Shown here: piece after piece, positions 1-8,404 of the stretch
Position numbering within the stretch: the first letter of the stretch is position 1
How the letters are laid out: the number at the start of each line of letters is the position of its first letter
Source: Gelidibacter salicanalis
GTDB lineage: Bacteria > Bacteroidota > Bacteroidia > Flavobacteriales > Flavobacteriaceae
DNA length: 64,000 nucleotides
Direction of reading: 5' to 3'
NCBI RefSeq assembly: GCF_007997285.1
Contig: NZ_VORX01000002.1
Location: 558,001-622,000 of the forward strand
The notes under the pieces: model-generated
The model's database searches: none
Told to the model about the DNA's origin: nothing
The model's input: the letters and a program-made list of their open reading frames with translations, nothing else
Translations under genes and position numbers: made by a program

Positions 1-68
1 TTTGAGGTGTGTACCGCGTTTAACTCTTCAGGATGACTGAGTAAATATGTAAAGTCTTGTGTGTTCAC
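1..68 (-). CDS. Partial protein, 5' end only, likely TPR-repeat protein downstream of lptE
   Basis: Only about 22 codons are inside the window. Reading the minus strand from a GTG at 68-66 gives V/M-NTQDFTYLLSHPEELNAV and then the window edge. The start lies 9 bases after the lptE stop, so it is probably the next gene of the miaB-regulator-lptE operon. Flavobacterial lptE genes are commonly followed by a tetratricopeptide protein with a similar N-terminus (MNxQDFxYLLxxPE). That identity comes from memory of the family and the visible N-terminus only. Confidence 0.5.
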   Translation of the reverse strand, partial: MNTQDFTYLLSHPEELNAVHTS

Positions 69-77
69 GTTATAAGA

Positions 78-584
78 TTACCATTTGCCTAAAGTAGCAT
101 TTAAAATATCTTGGGTGATTCGTTCTAAAATTTCAGAAATAGCTGCGTCTTTCTGGGCGCCCACCAATTGTGCATTTCCGGGATAATCATAAAAGAACGA
201 AAATGTTTGGTTGACGTCTCCGTCCGGGTTGTTTTTATCAAAAAATCGCACTCGTACGCTAATGGTTAATCTGTTTTGAGCAGCCGTAATGTCAGCCGTT
301 GCCGTAGTAGGAGAGATGCGATACTCCACAATTTCACCTTCATAAGTAATGTCACCTCCTGAAGTTACCAATTGTAAACTGGTTTGATTTTGAATTAAAT
401 CGGCCAAGGAGTTGGTAAACGTGCGCTCCAGTCCTGGTTCAATCAGCGGGGCATCATTTTGAAAATAGTTAACTTGATAGGTGGTCGTACCTGCAGGTAA
501 AGAGATGCCTGTAAATCCGTAATTGCCACAGCTTGTTGCTAAACAGAAGCTGAAGGCGACTGTTAAAGTTTTTAAATAGTTCAT
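78..584 (-). CDS. lptE: LptE-family LPS assembly lipoprotein
   Basis: Small outer-membrane lipoprotein (168 aa) expected to plug LptD and help insert lipopolysaccharide into the outer membrane. The N-terminus is a lipoprotein-type signal with the likely lipidated Cys at residue 19 (LATSC-GNYGF). It is followed by the GISLPAGTTTYQVNYF and PGLERTFTNSLADLI segments typical of Bacteroidota LptE, which pair a short beta-rich core with a helix (LERxFTxxL). The C-terminus (AISEILERITQDILNATLGKW) fits the second helix of the family. It lies 23 bases after the sigma-54-type regulator and shares its direction, so co-transcription from the miaB promoter is likely. Confidence 0.85.
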   Translation of the reverse strand: MNYLKTLTVAFSFCLATSCGNYGFTGISLPAGTTTYQVNYFQNDAPLIEPGLERTFTNSLADLIQNQTSLQLVTSGGDITYEGEIVEYRISPTTATADITAAQNRLTISVRVRFFDKNNPDGDVNQTFSFFYDYPGNAQLVGAQKDAAISEILERITQDILNATLGKW

Positions 585-607
585 AGTCGTTATTCTGTGC
601 GTACGGA

Positions 608-1876
608 TTATAAATCGTATTGTTTAATCTTTCTATACAAGGTGCGTTCGCTTATACCCAATTCAGCAGCAGCTAATTTGCGTTTGCCTTGATGACGTTC
701 CAGCGATTTCTTGATCAATTCCAATTCTTTATCATGTAAAGACAGGGTTTCTTCCTCTTCAACTTCTTCCGCAAAATAATATTTATCGTTCGATTCGTCA
801 ATCGCTTCTGAAAGTTGATTCATTTTTTCAGGAATGGAAAGCACTTCTAAATCTTCAACGGATTCTTCGTAATTTTCTTCATCCTCTTCGTCGCCATAGA
901 TTTTCTGAATCAAGCCTTCATTTTTCTTTTGAACATCATGAGTCGTCCCATTTTTCATCAATTCCATGGTGAGTTTCTTCAGGTCATTCAAATCGCCTTT
1001 CATATCAAACAACACTTTATATAGAATTTCACGCTCACTACTAAAATCACTTTCACTTTTAGAATTTTTAATAACAGCAGGAAGATTGCCTTCATAGTTT
1101 GGTAAGTAACCTTTTAATGTAGGGGCATTAATGGTACGGGTTTGTTCTAAAACCGAAATTTGCTCAGCTGCATTTCGCAACTGTCTGATATTTCCGTTCC
1201 ATCTATTTTTTAAGAGTACCTCAACAGCCTCATCGGTTAATTTGATGGTGGGCATTTTGTATTTTAACGCAAAATCACTGGCAAACTTCCGGAACAACAA
1301 GTGGATATCCTCTTTGCGTTCGCGAAGAGGTGGTAAGTGAATGTCTATTGTGCTCAGTCGGTAGTATAAATCTTCTCTAAATTTTTCCTTTTTTATGGCT
1401 TCGAACATGTTCACGTTGGTCGCAGCTACAATGCGGACATTGGTTTTTTGAACTTTGCTTGATCCAACCTTAATAAACTCTCCATTTTCTAAAACACGCA
1501 GCAAACGTACTTGGGTGGTTAAGGGTAATTCACCCACTTCATCCAGAAAAATTGTGCCGCCGTCTGCTACTTCAAAATAACCCTCACGGGTTTGGGTGGC
1601 TCCGGTAAATGCGCCTTTTTCGTGACCAAACAATTCACTGTCAATCGTCCCTTCTGGAATGGCGCCACAGTTTACGGCAATATATTTACCGTGCTTACGG
1701 TGGGATAATTGATGGATGATTTTTGGAATACTTTCCTTACCAACACCACTTTCGCCAGTAACCAGCACTGAGATGTCTGTAGGCGCAACTTGAATGGCTT
1801 TTTCTATAGAACGGTTGAGTTTTGGGTCATTCCCAATAATTCCGAAACGTTGTTTTATGGCTTGAATTGATTCCAT
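608..1876 (-). CDS. Sigma-54-interacting transcriptional regulator (AAA+ / Fis HTH)
   Basis: Enhancer-binding-type activator of 422 aa. It has no N-terminal sensor domain: the AAA+ domain starts almost at once. Walker A is GESGVGKE (41-48), the sigma-54 contact loop GAFTGA is at 88-93, Walker B is IFLDEVGEL at about 109-117, and an R-finger region follows. After about residue 260 comes a long acidic, low-complexity linker (roughly 315-375, rich in E/D). The protein ends in a Fis-type helix-turn-helix (RKLAAAELGISERTLYRKIK). Flavobacteria keep this gene between miaB and lptE. Lacking a receiver or GAF domain, its activity must be set by abundance, partners or the acidic linker (inference). Confidence 0.9.
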   Translation of the reverse strand: MESIQAIKQRFGIIGNDPKLNRSIEKAIQVAPTDISVLVTGESGVGKESIPKIIHQLSHRKHGKYIAVNCGAIPEGTIDSELFGHEKGAFTGATQTREGYFEVADGGTIFLDEVGELPLTTQVRLLRVLENGEFIKVGSSKVQKTNVRIVAATNVNMFEAIKKEKFREDLYYRLSTIDIHLPPLRERKEDIHLLFRKFASDFALKYKMPTIKLTDEAVEVLLKNRWNGNIRQLRNAAEQISVLEQTRTINAPTLKGYLPNYEGNLPAVIKNSKSESDFSSEREILYKVLFDMKGDLNDLKKLTMELMKNGTTHDVQKKNEGLIQKIYGDEEDEENYEESVEDLEVLSIPEKMNQLSEAIDESNDKYYFAEEVEEEETLSLHDKELELIKKSLERHQGKRKLAAAELGISERTLYRKIKQYDL

Positions 1877-1942
1877 TTAATAAAATTATGAATAAATACT
1901 GTACACTATATATGAGGTAATGTTTCGATAAGTAATTTTGGA

Positions 1943-3388
1943 TTAGTCATTATATGCATAGCCAATAGCTTCCCCAATGAGGGTGGCGCTCGTGCAATCC
2001 GTAATGGTGACAAGAACTAAATCGCCAATTTTATAATTTTCTTTAGGGAAAACGGCCACGACATTTTGAGAGGTTCTTCCTGACCATTCTTGATCAGATT
2101 TTTTAGACTCTCGTTCTACCAAGACCTCCACGGTGGTGTTTAAAAATGCACGGGTTCTCAACTCGCTATGTTGGCGTTGTAATTGGACAATTTCATCTAA
2201 GCGTCTTTTTTTGACTTCTTCAGGAACATCATCTTCCATTTTGCGTTCCGCCATAGTGCCTGGACGTTCAGAGTAGGTAAACATATATCCAAAATTATAT
2301 TTTACGTACGTCATTAAACTCAGTGTATCATGATGGTCTTTTTCCGTTTCCGTAGGGAATCCTGCAATCATATCATGAGAAATAGAGCAGTTTGGAAGGA
2401 TGCGTCTGATGTTATCTATGAGTGAAAAATATTCTTCACGGGTATGCAGACGGTTCATTTCCTTTAAAATACGGTTACTGCCGCTTTGTACAGGTAAATG
2501 AATATGGTCGCAAATGTTTGTGTGCTTGGCCATGGTTGTAATCACGTCCAGAGTTAAATCTTGAGGGTTGGAGGTTGAAAAACGGATGCGCATTTTAGGA
2601 TAGGCTTTGGCACATAAATCTAAAAGATTGGAGAAGTTTACGGCTGTCGCTTTTTGGATGTCACTGGCTTTATCAAAATCCTTTTTAAGGCCACCGCCAT
2701 ACCATAAATAACTATCCACATTCTGACCTAAAAGAGTTATTTCCTTAAAGCCTCTGTCCCAAAGATCTTTAATTTCCTCTAAAATACTTTGTGGATCACG
2801 GCTACGCTCACGCCCTCTAGTAAAGGGAACTACGCAAAACGTGCACATATTATCACAACCACGGGTGATTGAAACAAACGCAGAAACGCCGTTGGAATTT
2901 AAGCGCACTGGAGAAATATCACCATAAGTCTCATCCTTACTCAGGATAACGTTAATAGCGTCTCTGCCTTCTTCAACCTCTGACAATAAATTGGGAAGAT
3001 CTTTATAGGCATCAGGACCAACTACGAGATCTACAATTTTTTCTTCTTCTAAAAATTTACTTTTCAAACGCTCTGCCATACATCCTAAAACGCCGACCTT
3101 CATCTTCGGGTTAATGCGTTTTACAGCATTGTATTTTTCAAGGCGTTTACGAACAGTTTGTTCGGCCTTGTCGCGAATAGAACAGGTGTTCACCAATACC
3201 AAATCAGCATCTTCTAAAGTTTGGGTAGTATTATAGCCTGCCTTAAGTAAGATGGAAGCTACAATTTCACTGTCGCTAAAATTCATAGAACACCCGTAAC
3301 TTTCAATAAAAAGTTTTCGAGTATTACCATTTTTAGGTTCGAGTACGAGAGATTCTCCTTGTTTGCTTTCGTCAATAATTTTCTCCAT
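1943..3388 (-). CDS. miaB: tRNA-2-methylthio-N6-dimethylallyladenosine synthase MiaB
   Basis: Radical-SAM methylthiotransferase (481 aa) that converts i6A37 to ms2i6A37 in tRNAs reading UNN codons. The N-terminal UPF0004 domain holds Cys33 (ESYGCSMN), Cys69 (NTCSIRDKAE) and Cys103 (LGCMAERL), the ligands of the auxiliary cluster. The radical-SAM motif CxxxCxxC is C178, C182, C185 (RGCDNMCTFC), and a TRAM domain forms the C-terminus. The frame is open up to 3445, but a Bacteroidota promoter (TATCTTTG at 3450-3443) overlaps that upstream ATG. The ATG at 3388 (MEKIIDESKQ) is therefore chosen, leaving a leader of about 48 bases. It is first in a minus-strand operon with the regulator and lptE. 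Confidence 0.95.
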   Translation of the reverse strand: MEKIIDESKQGESLVLEPKNGNTRKLFIESYGCSMNFSDSEIVASILLKAGYNTTQTLEDADLVLVNTCSIRDKAEQTVRKRLEKYNAVKRINPKMKVGVLGCMAERLKSKFLEEEKIVDLVVGPDAYKDLPNLLSEVEEGRDAINVILSKDETYGDISPVRLNSNGVSAFVSITRGCDNMCTFCVVPFTRGRERSRDPQSILEEIKDLWDRGFKEITLLGQNVDSYLWYGGGLKKDFDKASDIQKATAVNFSNLLDLCAKAYPKMRIRFSTSNPQDLTLDVITTMAKHTNICDHIHLPVQSGSNRILKEMNRLHTREEYFSLIDNIRRILPNCSISHDMIAGFPTETEKDHHDTLSLMTYVKYNFGYMFTYSERPGTMAERKMEDDVPEEVKKRRLDEIVQLQRQHSELRTRAFLNTTVEVLVERESKKSDQEWSGRTSQNVVAVFPKENYKIGDLVLVTITDCTSATLIGEAIGYAYND

Positions 3389-3442
3389 AAGGTTTCTAAA
3401 ACGTCTGAATTTAAAATACTGCACTGCTTTAAAATGCAGCTG

Positions 3443-3474
3443 CAAAGATAGGATTATTTTACGGATTGTGACAA
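3443..3474 (-). promoter_or_regulatory. Promoter of the miaB operon
   Basis: On the minus strand TTG (3474-3472), a 21-base spacer and TATCTTTG (3450-3443) match the Bacteroidota sigma-A pattern TTG / TAnnTTTG. The predicted transcription start is near 3436, about 48 bases before the chosen miaB ATG. Confidence 0.65.
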
Positions 3475-3496
3475 AGTGACAGTGTTTAAAAATGTT

Positions 3497-3526
3497 TTGA
3501 TACTGTTAAAAATTATGGTTACTTTG
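3497..3526 (+). promoter_or_regulatory. Putative promoter of the membrane-protein gene at 3554
   Basis: TTG (3497-3499), a 19-base spacer and TTACTTTG (3519-3526) match the Bacteroidota pattern with one mismatch in the -7 box. It lies inside the longest open frame and supports the ATG at 3554 over the one at 3476. Confidence 0.4.
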
Positions 3527-3553
3527 AGGTCTAACCAACTAAAATTACTCCGA

Positions 3554-4336
3554 ATGACTCCAGATGAATTTCAATCCAAACTAGCCAATGCAAGAGCTTT
3601 AGATTTTGGAACCATTTTTAATCAATCTATTGAACTTTTTAAAAAAAGCTGGTTATACGGGTTTTTGATGCAACTGTTTGTCATTATAATAATGATGCCA
3701 TTTATCCTAATTTTTTACGTGCCTTTTGTTTTTGCTGTGGTGGCGCAGTCTGAAACTGGAGATTTTGACCCCAGTACTGCTAGTGGTCTCTTGGAAGGCT
3801 TCACACTGGTATACGGTTTGTTATTCATGGTTGGGATTTTAGTAGTGGCGGCAATCCAAGTGGCACTTAACGCAGGTTTTTTTAGGATCTTAAGAACTTT
3901 AGATATGGGTGGCGAAGTGCGGACTTCGGATTTGTTTTATTTTATGAAGGGCGACTATTTTGGGAAAATACTTTTGTTGATGCTTGTTACAGTGGTAATT
4001 TCTTCCCTAGCATCCTTGGCGTTTTACCTACCCTTAATTTATGTCATGGTACCGATTTCCTTCTTCTCCGTAATTTTTGCCTTTAGTCCGGAGTGGTCCG
4101 TTGGAGCAATTGTTACGTCTAGCTTTAGATTTGGAAATAAAAAATGGGTCTTGACTTTTGGACTGTTAGTCGTGTCCTATATATTAATAATGATAGGAGC
4201 TGTGGTGACCTGTGGCATCGGAGGTTTGTTTTTAGCATCGTTTATATTTCATCCTATTTATTATATCTACAAGGAAACGATTGGAATTGATGAGACCAGC
4301 GAATTACATCAGATAGGGGCTAGAGAAACATTTTAA
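3554..4336 (+). CDS. Multi-pass membrane protein of unknown function
   Basis: A 260-aa integral membrane protein from the ATG at 3554 (MTPDEFQSKLANARALDFG). An upstream ATG at 3476 would add 26 residues but precedes the candidate promoter. After a short amphipathic start (FGTIFNQSIELFKKSWLYGF) come about five or six hydrophobic segments, including one near 45-65, a pair around 90-115, two around 145-200 and one near 210-235. Similar flavobacterial proteins have often been mislabelled beta-carotene 15,15'-monooxygenase; I see no catalytic motif supporting any enzyme. It is followed by a lipoprotein gene 73 bases downstream in the same direction. Confidence 0.75.
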   Translation: MTPDEFQSKLANARALDFGTIFNQSIELFKKSWLYGFLMQLFVIIIMMPFILIFYVPFVFAVVAQSETGDFDPSTASGLLEGFTLVYGLLFMVGILVVAAIQVALNAGFFRILRTLDMGGEVRTSDLFYFMKGDYFGKILLLMLVTVVISSLASLAFYLPLIYVMVPISFFSVIFAFSPEWSVGAIVTSSFRFGNKKWVLTFGLLVVSYILIMIGAVVTCGIGGLFLASFIFHPIYYIYKETIGIDETSELHQIGARETF

Positions 4337-4409
4337 CGCAACCTTTTTGATCTCTTTACATCTATTAAATGATGCTAATCAGGCATTTACTAAAAAACAA
4401 CCAAAACTT

Positions 4410-5636
4410 ATGAAACAATTCTTTTTTGTATTTGCTCTAATGTGTCTCTTGTCGTGTAATACTGATGATAGAGATTATGAAACGATAGCTGTAGCCATTC
4501 CGGAAATGATGTCAAAATCGGAATTTAGAAAGTCGGTGGAAGTGCAAGCTGCCAAATCTTCAATTAACGTGGGTAAAATTTACGCTTACGAAGATTTAAT
4601 TTTTATTACTGATGCGTTTAAAGGGGTTCATGTAATTGATAATTCCAATCCAACCGCACCGCGTGCTACCGCCTATTTAAAGATCCCTGGCAATGAGGAT
4701 ATTTCTATCAAGAATAATCATCTCTATGCGGACAGCGCTATGGATTTGGTTGTTTTTGATATCTCAGATCTTTCAAATGTGCAAGTTATTGATCGGTTGG
4801 AAGATGTGTTTTCAGTTTATGACTACCGGATTCCTAGTGAGGCAGAATATGCAGATTTTAGCAATTATGATTTTGAAAACAATGTTGTGATCAGTTGGCG
4901 CATCGTGCAAGAGCGGCGTGAAATTGTTGATAATAGTCTATTAGTGTTTAATGATGCCGCCTTTTCAACCGCAGCGGAAAGTAGCGTGGGTGTTGGTGGG
5001 TCTCTAGCGCGCTTTCAAATTATAAATGATTATTTGTACACCGTTGGGACTTCAGCTCTTTCCATATTTAATATTTCAAATTTGGCCAATCCTATATTTG
5101 AGAATATACAATATGCAGGATGGAATATTGAAACCATGTTTTACGCAGATAATTATTTGTATTTGGGTGGGACTAATGGGATGTACATCTATAGTTTGGA
5201 AAATGCTACGACCCCCAAATATGTATCACAATTTGTGCATTGGGAAGGCTGTGACCCTGTTGTGGTAGATGGTAATTATGCGTATTTAACTTTGAGGGGT
5301 GGTAACACTTGCGGTCAATTGGAAAGTGTGTTGGAGGTTATAGATATTACTGACAAAACCAATCCCACTTTGGCGGCTAGGTATTTTTTGGATAATCCGT
5401 ACGGCTTAGGATTTAAAGGTCCAACCTTGTATGTGTGTGATGGCACTTCTGGCTTAAAAGTTTTTGATAAAACCAATCCGTTAGAACTTCAGCAAACCCA
5501 ATCATTTACAGATATACATGCTAAGGATGTCATTCCATTACCTAATAGTCTATTAATGATAGGCGAAAAAGCGCTGTATCAATATAGTTACAATGAAAAT
5601 GCCTTACAACTAATAAGCACGTATCGTTTAAATTAA
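4410..5636 (+). CDS. LVIVD-repeat (beta-propeller-like) lipoprotein
   Basis: Predicted lipoprotein of 408 aa. The start is the ATG at 4410 (MKQFFFVFALMCLLSC-NTDD): a signal peptide with lipobox LLSC, Cys16 lipidated. The upstream in-frame ATG at 4347 would bury the signal. The mature part carries repeated blocks of the LVIVD type (GVHVIDNSNPTAPR, LVVFDISDLSNVQV, LSIFNISNLANPIF, MYIYSLENATTPKY, LEVIDITDKTNPT, LKVFDKTNPLELQ). About seven blades would close a beta-propeller. The location is probably periplasmic or surface. The substrate or partner cannot be read from the sequence. A terminator follows at once. Confidence 0.8.
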   Translation: MKQFFFVFALMCLLSCNTDDRDYETIAVAIPEMMSKSEFRKSVEVQAAKSSINVGKIYAYEDLIFITDAFKGVHVIDNSNPTAPRATAYLKIPGNEDISIKNNHLYADSAMDLVVFDISDLSNVQVIDRLEDVFSVYDYRIPSEAEYADFSNYDFENNVVISWRIVQERREIVDNSLLVFNDAAFSTAAESSVGVGGSLARFQIINDYLYTVGTSALSIFNISNLANPIFENIQYAGWNIETMFYADNYLYLGGTNGMYIYSLENATTPKYVSQFVHWEGCDPVVVDGNYAYLTLRGGNTCGQLESVLEVIDITDKTNPTLAARYFLDNPYGLGFKGPTLYVCDGTSGLKVFDKTNPLELQQTQSFTDIHAKDVIPLPNSLLMIGEKALYQYSYNENALQLISTYRLN

Positions 5637-5656
5637 AATGCAATTCATAATTTAAG

Positions 5657-5691
5657 AAGCCGTCTCAAAACTAATTGAAACGGCTTTTTTT
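5657..5691 (+). terminator. Rho-independent terminator after the LVIVD lipoprotein gene
   Basis: AAGCCGTCTCAA pairs with TTGAAACGGCTT around a short loop, with a run of T immediately after. It separates the 3.5-5.6 kb unit from topA. Confidence 0.8.
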
Positions 5692-5700
5692 ATGTTTTTC

Positions 5701-5720
5701 TCTCGGACAGCTGACCGAGA
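5701..5720. repeat. 20-bp imperfect palindrome upstream of topA
   Basis: TCTCGG-ACAGCTGA-CCGAGA: 6-bp arms around a CAGCTG core with one mismatched pair. It lies about 140 bp before the topA promoter and just after a terminator. It could be a protein-binding site; nothing else in the sequence tells its role. Confidence 0.35.
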
Positions 5721-5837
5721 ATAGTACTCAAATATTCAACTCTAAGATAGGTTGTATAAGAATTGAGACACATTCTTTGTGTTTTAATAAGGACTCGGTA
5801 AACTGCATATAAATAGGCTTAAATTTTTTATATTAGG

Positions 5838-5865
5838 TTGAATAATTATTTTTCATATACATTTG
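5838..5865 (+). promoter_or_regulatory. Promoter of topA
   Basis: TTG (5838-5840), a 17-base spacer and TACATTTG (5858-5865) are an exact match to the Bacteroidota consensus. The expected start is near 5872, about 13 bases before the topA ATG. Confidence 0.7.
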
Positions 5866-5884
5866 TAGCCAGAAAAAATCAGAT

Positions 5885-8401
5885 ATGGCGAAGAACTTAG
5901 TAATTGTTGAGTCCCCTGCGAAGGCTAAAACTATTGAAAAATTTTTAGGAAAGGATTATAAGGTAGAGTCCAGTTTTGGACATATTGCTGATTTACCTTC
6001 TAAAGAATTGGGGGTAGATGTGGAAGGCGATTTTAAACCAAAATATGAAGTTTCAAAAGATAAAAAAGCAGTTGTTAAAAAACTGAAAGACTTAGCAAAG
6101 AAAGCCGAAATGGTATGGTTGGCAAGTGATGAGGATCGCGAGGGTGAGGCTATTGCTTGGCACTTGGCGGAGACCTTGAAACTGGATAAAGCAAAGACCA
6201 AGCGCATTGTTTTTCATGAGATTACAAAAACGGCCATTCTTAAGGCTATAGAAAATCCGAGAGATATTGATTATAATTTAGTTGATGCCCAACAAGCACG
6301 TAGGGTTTTAGACCGCATCGTAGGTTACGAGTTATCACCAGTTTTGTGGCGTAAAGTAAAGGGTGGGCTATCGGCAGGCCGTGTACAATCGGTTTCAGTG
6401 CGCCTTATTGTGGAGCGCGAAAGAGATATTCAGAACTTTACAGCAGAGGCGTCCTATAGAATTGATTCTGAATTTTCCAATGAAGATGGGCAATCCTTCA
6501 AAGCAAAACTTCCTAAAAACTTTGCAACTAAAGAAGAAGCTCACAAATTTTTAGAATCCAACGCTGCCGCTGCCTTTAAAGTAGCAGATTTAGATAAAAA
6601 GCCAGCTAAGAAATCGCCGGCTGCTCCATTTACAACCTCTACATTGCAACAAGAAGCGGCTCGTAAACTGTATTTTTCAGTATCGAAAACCATGACCATG
6701 GCGCAACGTTTGTATGAAGCTGGTTTGATTACCTACATGAGAACCGATAGTGTCAACTTATCTGACGATGCCCGTAAAGGTGCGGAAGCGGAAATTAATG
6801 AAGCTTACGGCCAAAAATATAGCAAACCACGTAATTATAAAGGGAAAAGCAAAGGTGCTCAAGAAGCGCATGAGGCCATCAGACCCACTGATTTTTCGGT
6901 GCATACCGTCCAGATGGATCGCGATCAGGCACGGTTATATGATTTGATTTGGAAACGTGCCATTGCTTCACAAATGAGCGAAGCGGAATTGGAACGGACC
7001 AACGTAAAGATCAGTGCTTCTACCCATAAAGAACTATTTACCGCCAACGGAGAAGTCATCACTTTTGATGGGTTTTTAAAAGTGTATTTGGAAGGTACTG
7101 ATGATGAGGATTCTGAACAAGAAGGCATGTTGCCTGCCATGCGGACCAATGAAACTTTACTCAACTCTTATATTACAGCTACGGAACGTTACACACGTCC
7201 ACCTTATAGATATACCGAGGCATCATTGGTAAAGCAATTGGAAGAATTGGGTATTGGCCGACCGTCCACCTACGCGCCAACCATTTCTACCATTCAAAAC
7301 AGAAATTATGTTGAGAAAGGCACCATAGAAGGTGTAGAACGCAACTATACCCAACTGACTTTAAAATCAGGTAAAGTTAAAGATGCTGAATTGACTGAAA
7401 AAGTGGGTTCAGACAAAGGAAAGTTAGTGCCTACAGATATTGGAATGATTGTTACTGACTTTTTAGTGAATCATTTTGAGAGCATTTTAGATTACAATTT
7501 CACGGCCAAAGTTGAAGCTGATTTTGATGAGATAGCAGAAGGGAAGGAAGATTGGACCAGCATGATGAAGAATTTCTACAAAGATTTTCATCCTCAGGTG
7601 GAAGATGTTCAGGAAAACGCTGAGCGTGAATCTGGAGAACGCATTTTAGGTAAAGATCCGAAGACCGGACGTCAGGTAAGTGTGCGTTTGGGCAAATTCG
7701 GTGCGATGGTTCAGATAGGAACTGTAGAGGAGGAAGAAAAGCCGTTATTCGCGAGTTTGTCACCAGATCAGCAATTGAATAGCATTACGTACGAAGAAGC
7801 TATGGATCTTTTTCAACTTCCTAAAGCTTTGGGAGAGTATAAAGGCGAGGCTATTGAGGTAAATAATGGCCGTTTTGGACCTTATGTAAAATACGGCGAT
7901 AAGTTTGTCTCACTCCCTAAAGGAATGGAAGCGTTAAACGTTGAGTTGGATGAGGCAATTGATTTGATCAAAGAAAAGGAAAAAGCGGACGCTCCTATCT
8001 ATATGTATCAGGATTTACCGGTTCAGAAAGGTAAAGGACGCTTTGGTCCCTTTATCAAATGGAACGATATGTTTATAAACGTTAACAAAAAATACGATTG
8101 GGACAACCTGTCTGACCAGGATATCGTACAATTGATCGAAGATAAAATTCAAAAGGAAATTGACAAAGTCATCCACAATTGGGAGGACGAAGGCATCCGT
8201 ATTGAGAAAGCACGTTGGGGAAGGCATAATATCATCAAAGGCAAAACGAAAATAGAATTGGATAAATCAGTGGATGTTTCGGAATTTACATTAGAGAAGG
8301 CCCAGGCCATGATTGAAGCCAAAGCCCCTAAAAAGAAAGCAGCCAAAAAACCTGCAAAGAAAAAAGCCACAAAGAAAACCGCAACTGCGAAAAAGAAATA
8401 G
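5885..8401 (+). CDS. topA: DNA topoisomerase I
   Basis: Type IA topoisomerase of 838 aa that relaxes negative supercoils through a 5'-phosphotyrosine intermediate. The Toprim domain starts at once (NLVIVESPAKAKTIEKFLG; acidic motif DEDREGEAIAWH near 81-92). The active-site Tyr284 is in GLITYMRTDS. The C-terminal region holds topoisomerase C-terminal repeats (GRFGPYVKYGD, GRFGPFIKWND) without obvious Cys4 zinc ribbons. The end, from about residue 812, is a Lys/Ala-rich tail (repeats of AKKPAKKKATKK), likely a non-specific DNA contact. It has its own consensus promoter. The arginase-fold gene starts 3 bases after the stop, so they are co-transcribed. Confidence 0.97.
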   Translation: MAKNLVIVESPAKAKTIEKFLGKDYKVESSFGHIADLPSKELGVDVEGDFKPKYEVSKDKKAVVKKLKDLAKKAEMVWLASDEDREGEAIAWHLAETLKLDKAKTKRIVFHEITKTAILKAIENPRDIDYNLVDAQQARRVLDRIVGYELSPVLWRKVKGGLSAGRVQSVSVRLIVERERDIQNFTAEASYRIDSEFSNEDGQSFKAKLPKNFATKEEAHKFLESNAAAAFKVADLDKKPAKKSPAAPFTTSTLQQEAARKLYFSVSKTMTMAQRLYEAGLITYMRTDSVNLSDDARKGAEAEINEAYGQKYSKPRNYKGKSKGAQEAHEAIRPTDFSVHTVQMDRDQARLYDLIWKRAIASQMSEAELERTNVKISASTHKELFTANGEVITFDGFLKVYLEGTDDEDSEQEGMLPAMRTNETLLNSYITATERYTRPPYRYTEASLVKQLEELGIGRPSTYAPTISTIQNRNYVEKGTIEGVERNYTQLTLKSGKVKDAELTEKVGSDKGKLVPTDIGMIVTDFLVNHFESILDYNFTAKVEADFDEIAEGKEDWTSMMKNFYKDFHPQVEDVQENAERESGERILGKDPKTGRQVSVRLGKFGAMVQIGTVEEEEKPLFASLSPDQQLNSITYEEAMDLFQLPKALGEYKGEAIEVNNGRFGPYVKYGDKFVSLPKGMEALNVELDEAIDLIKEKEKADAPIYMYQDLPVQKGKGRFGPFIKWNDMFINVNKKYDWDNLSDQDIVQLIEDKIQKEIDKVIHNWEDEGIRIEKARWGRHNIIKGKTKIELDKSVDVSEFTLEKAQAMIEAKAPKKKAAKKPAKKKATKKTATAKKK

Positions 8402-8404
8402 GAA

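Noticed and set aside
3389-3445. The upstream ATG of the miaB frame at 3445.
   Set aside because: It overlaps an exact -7 promoter box, and the extra residues do not resemble MiaB.
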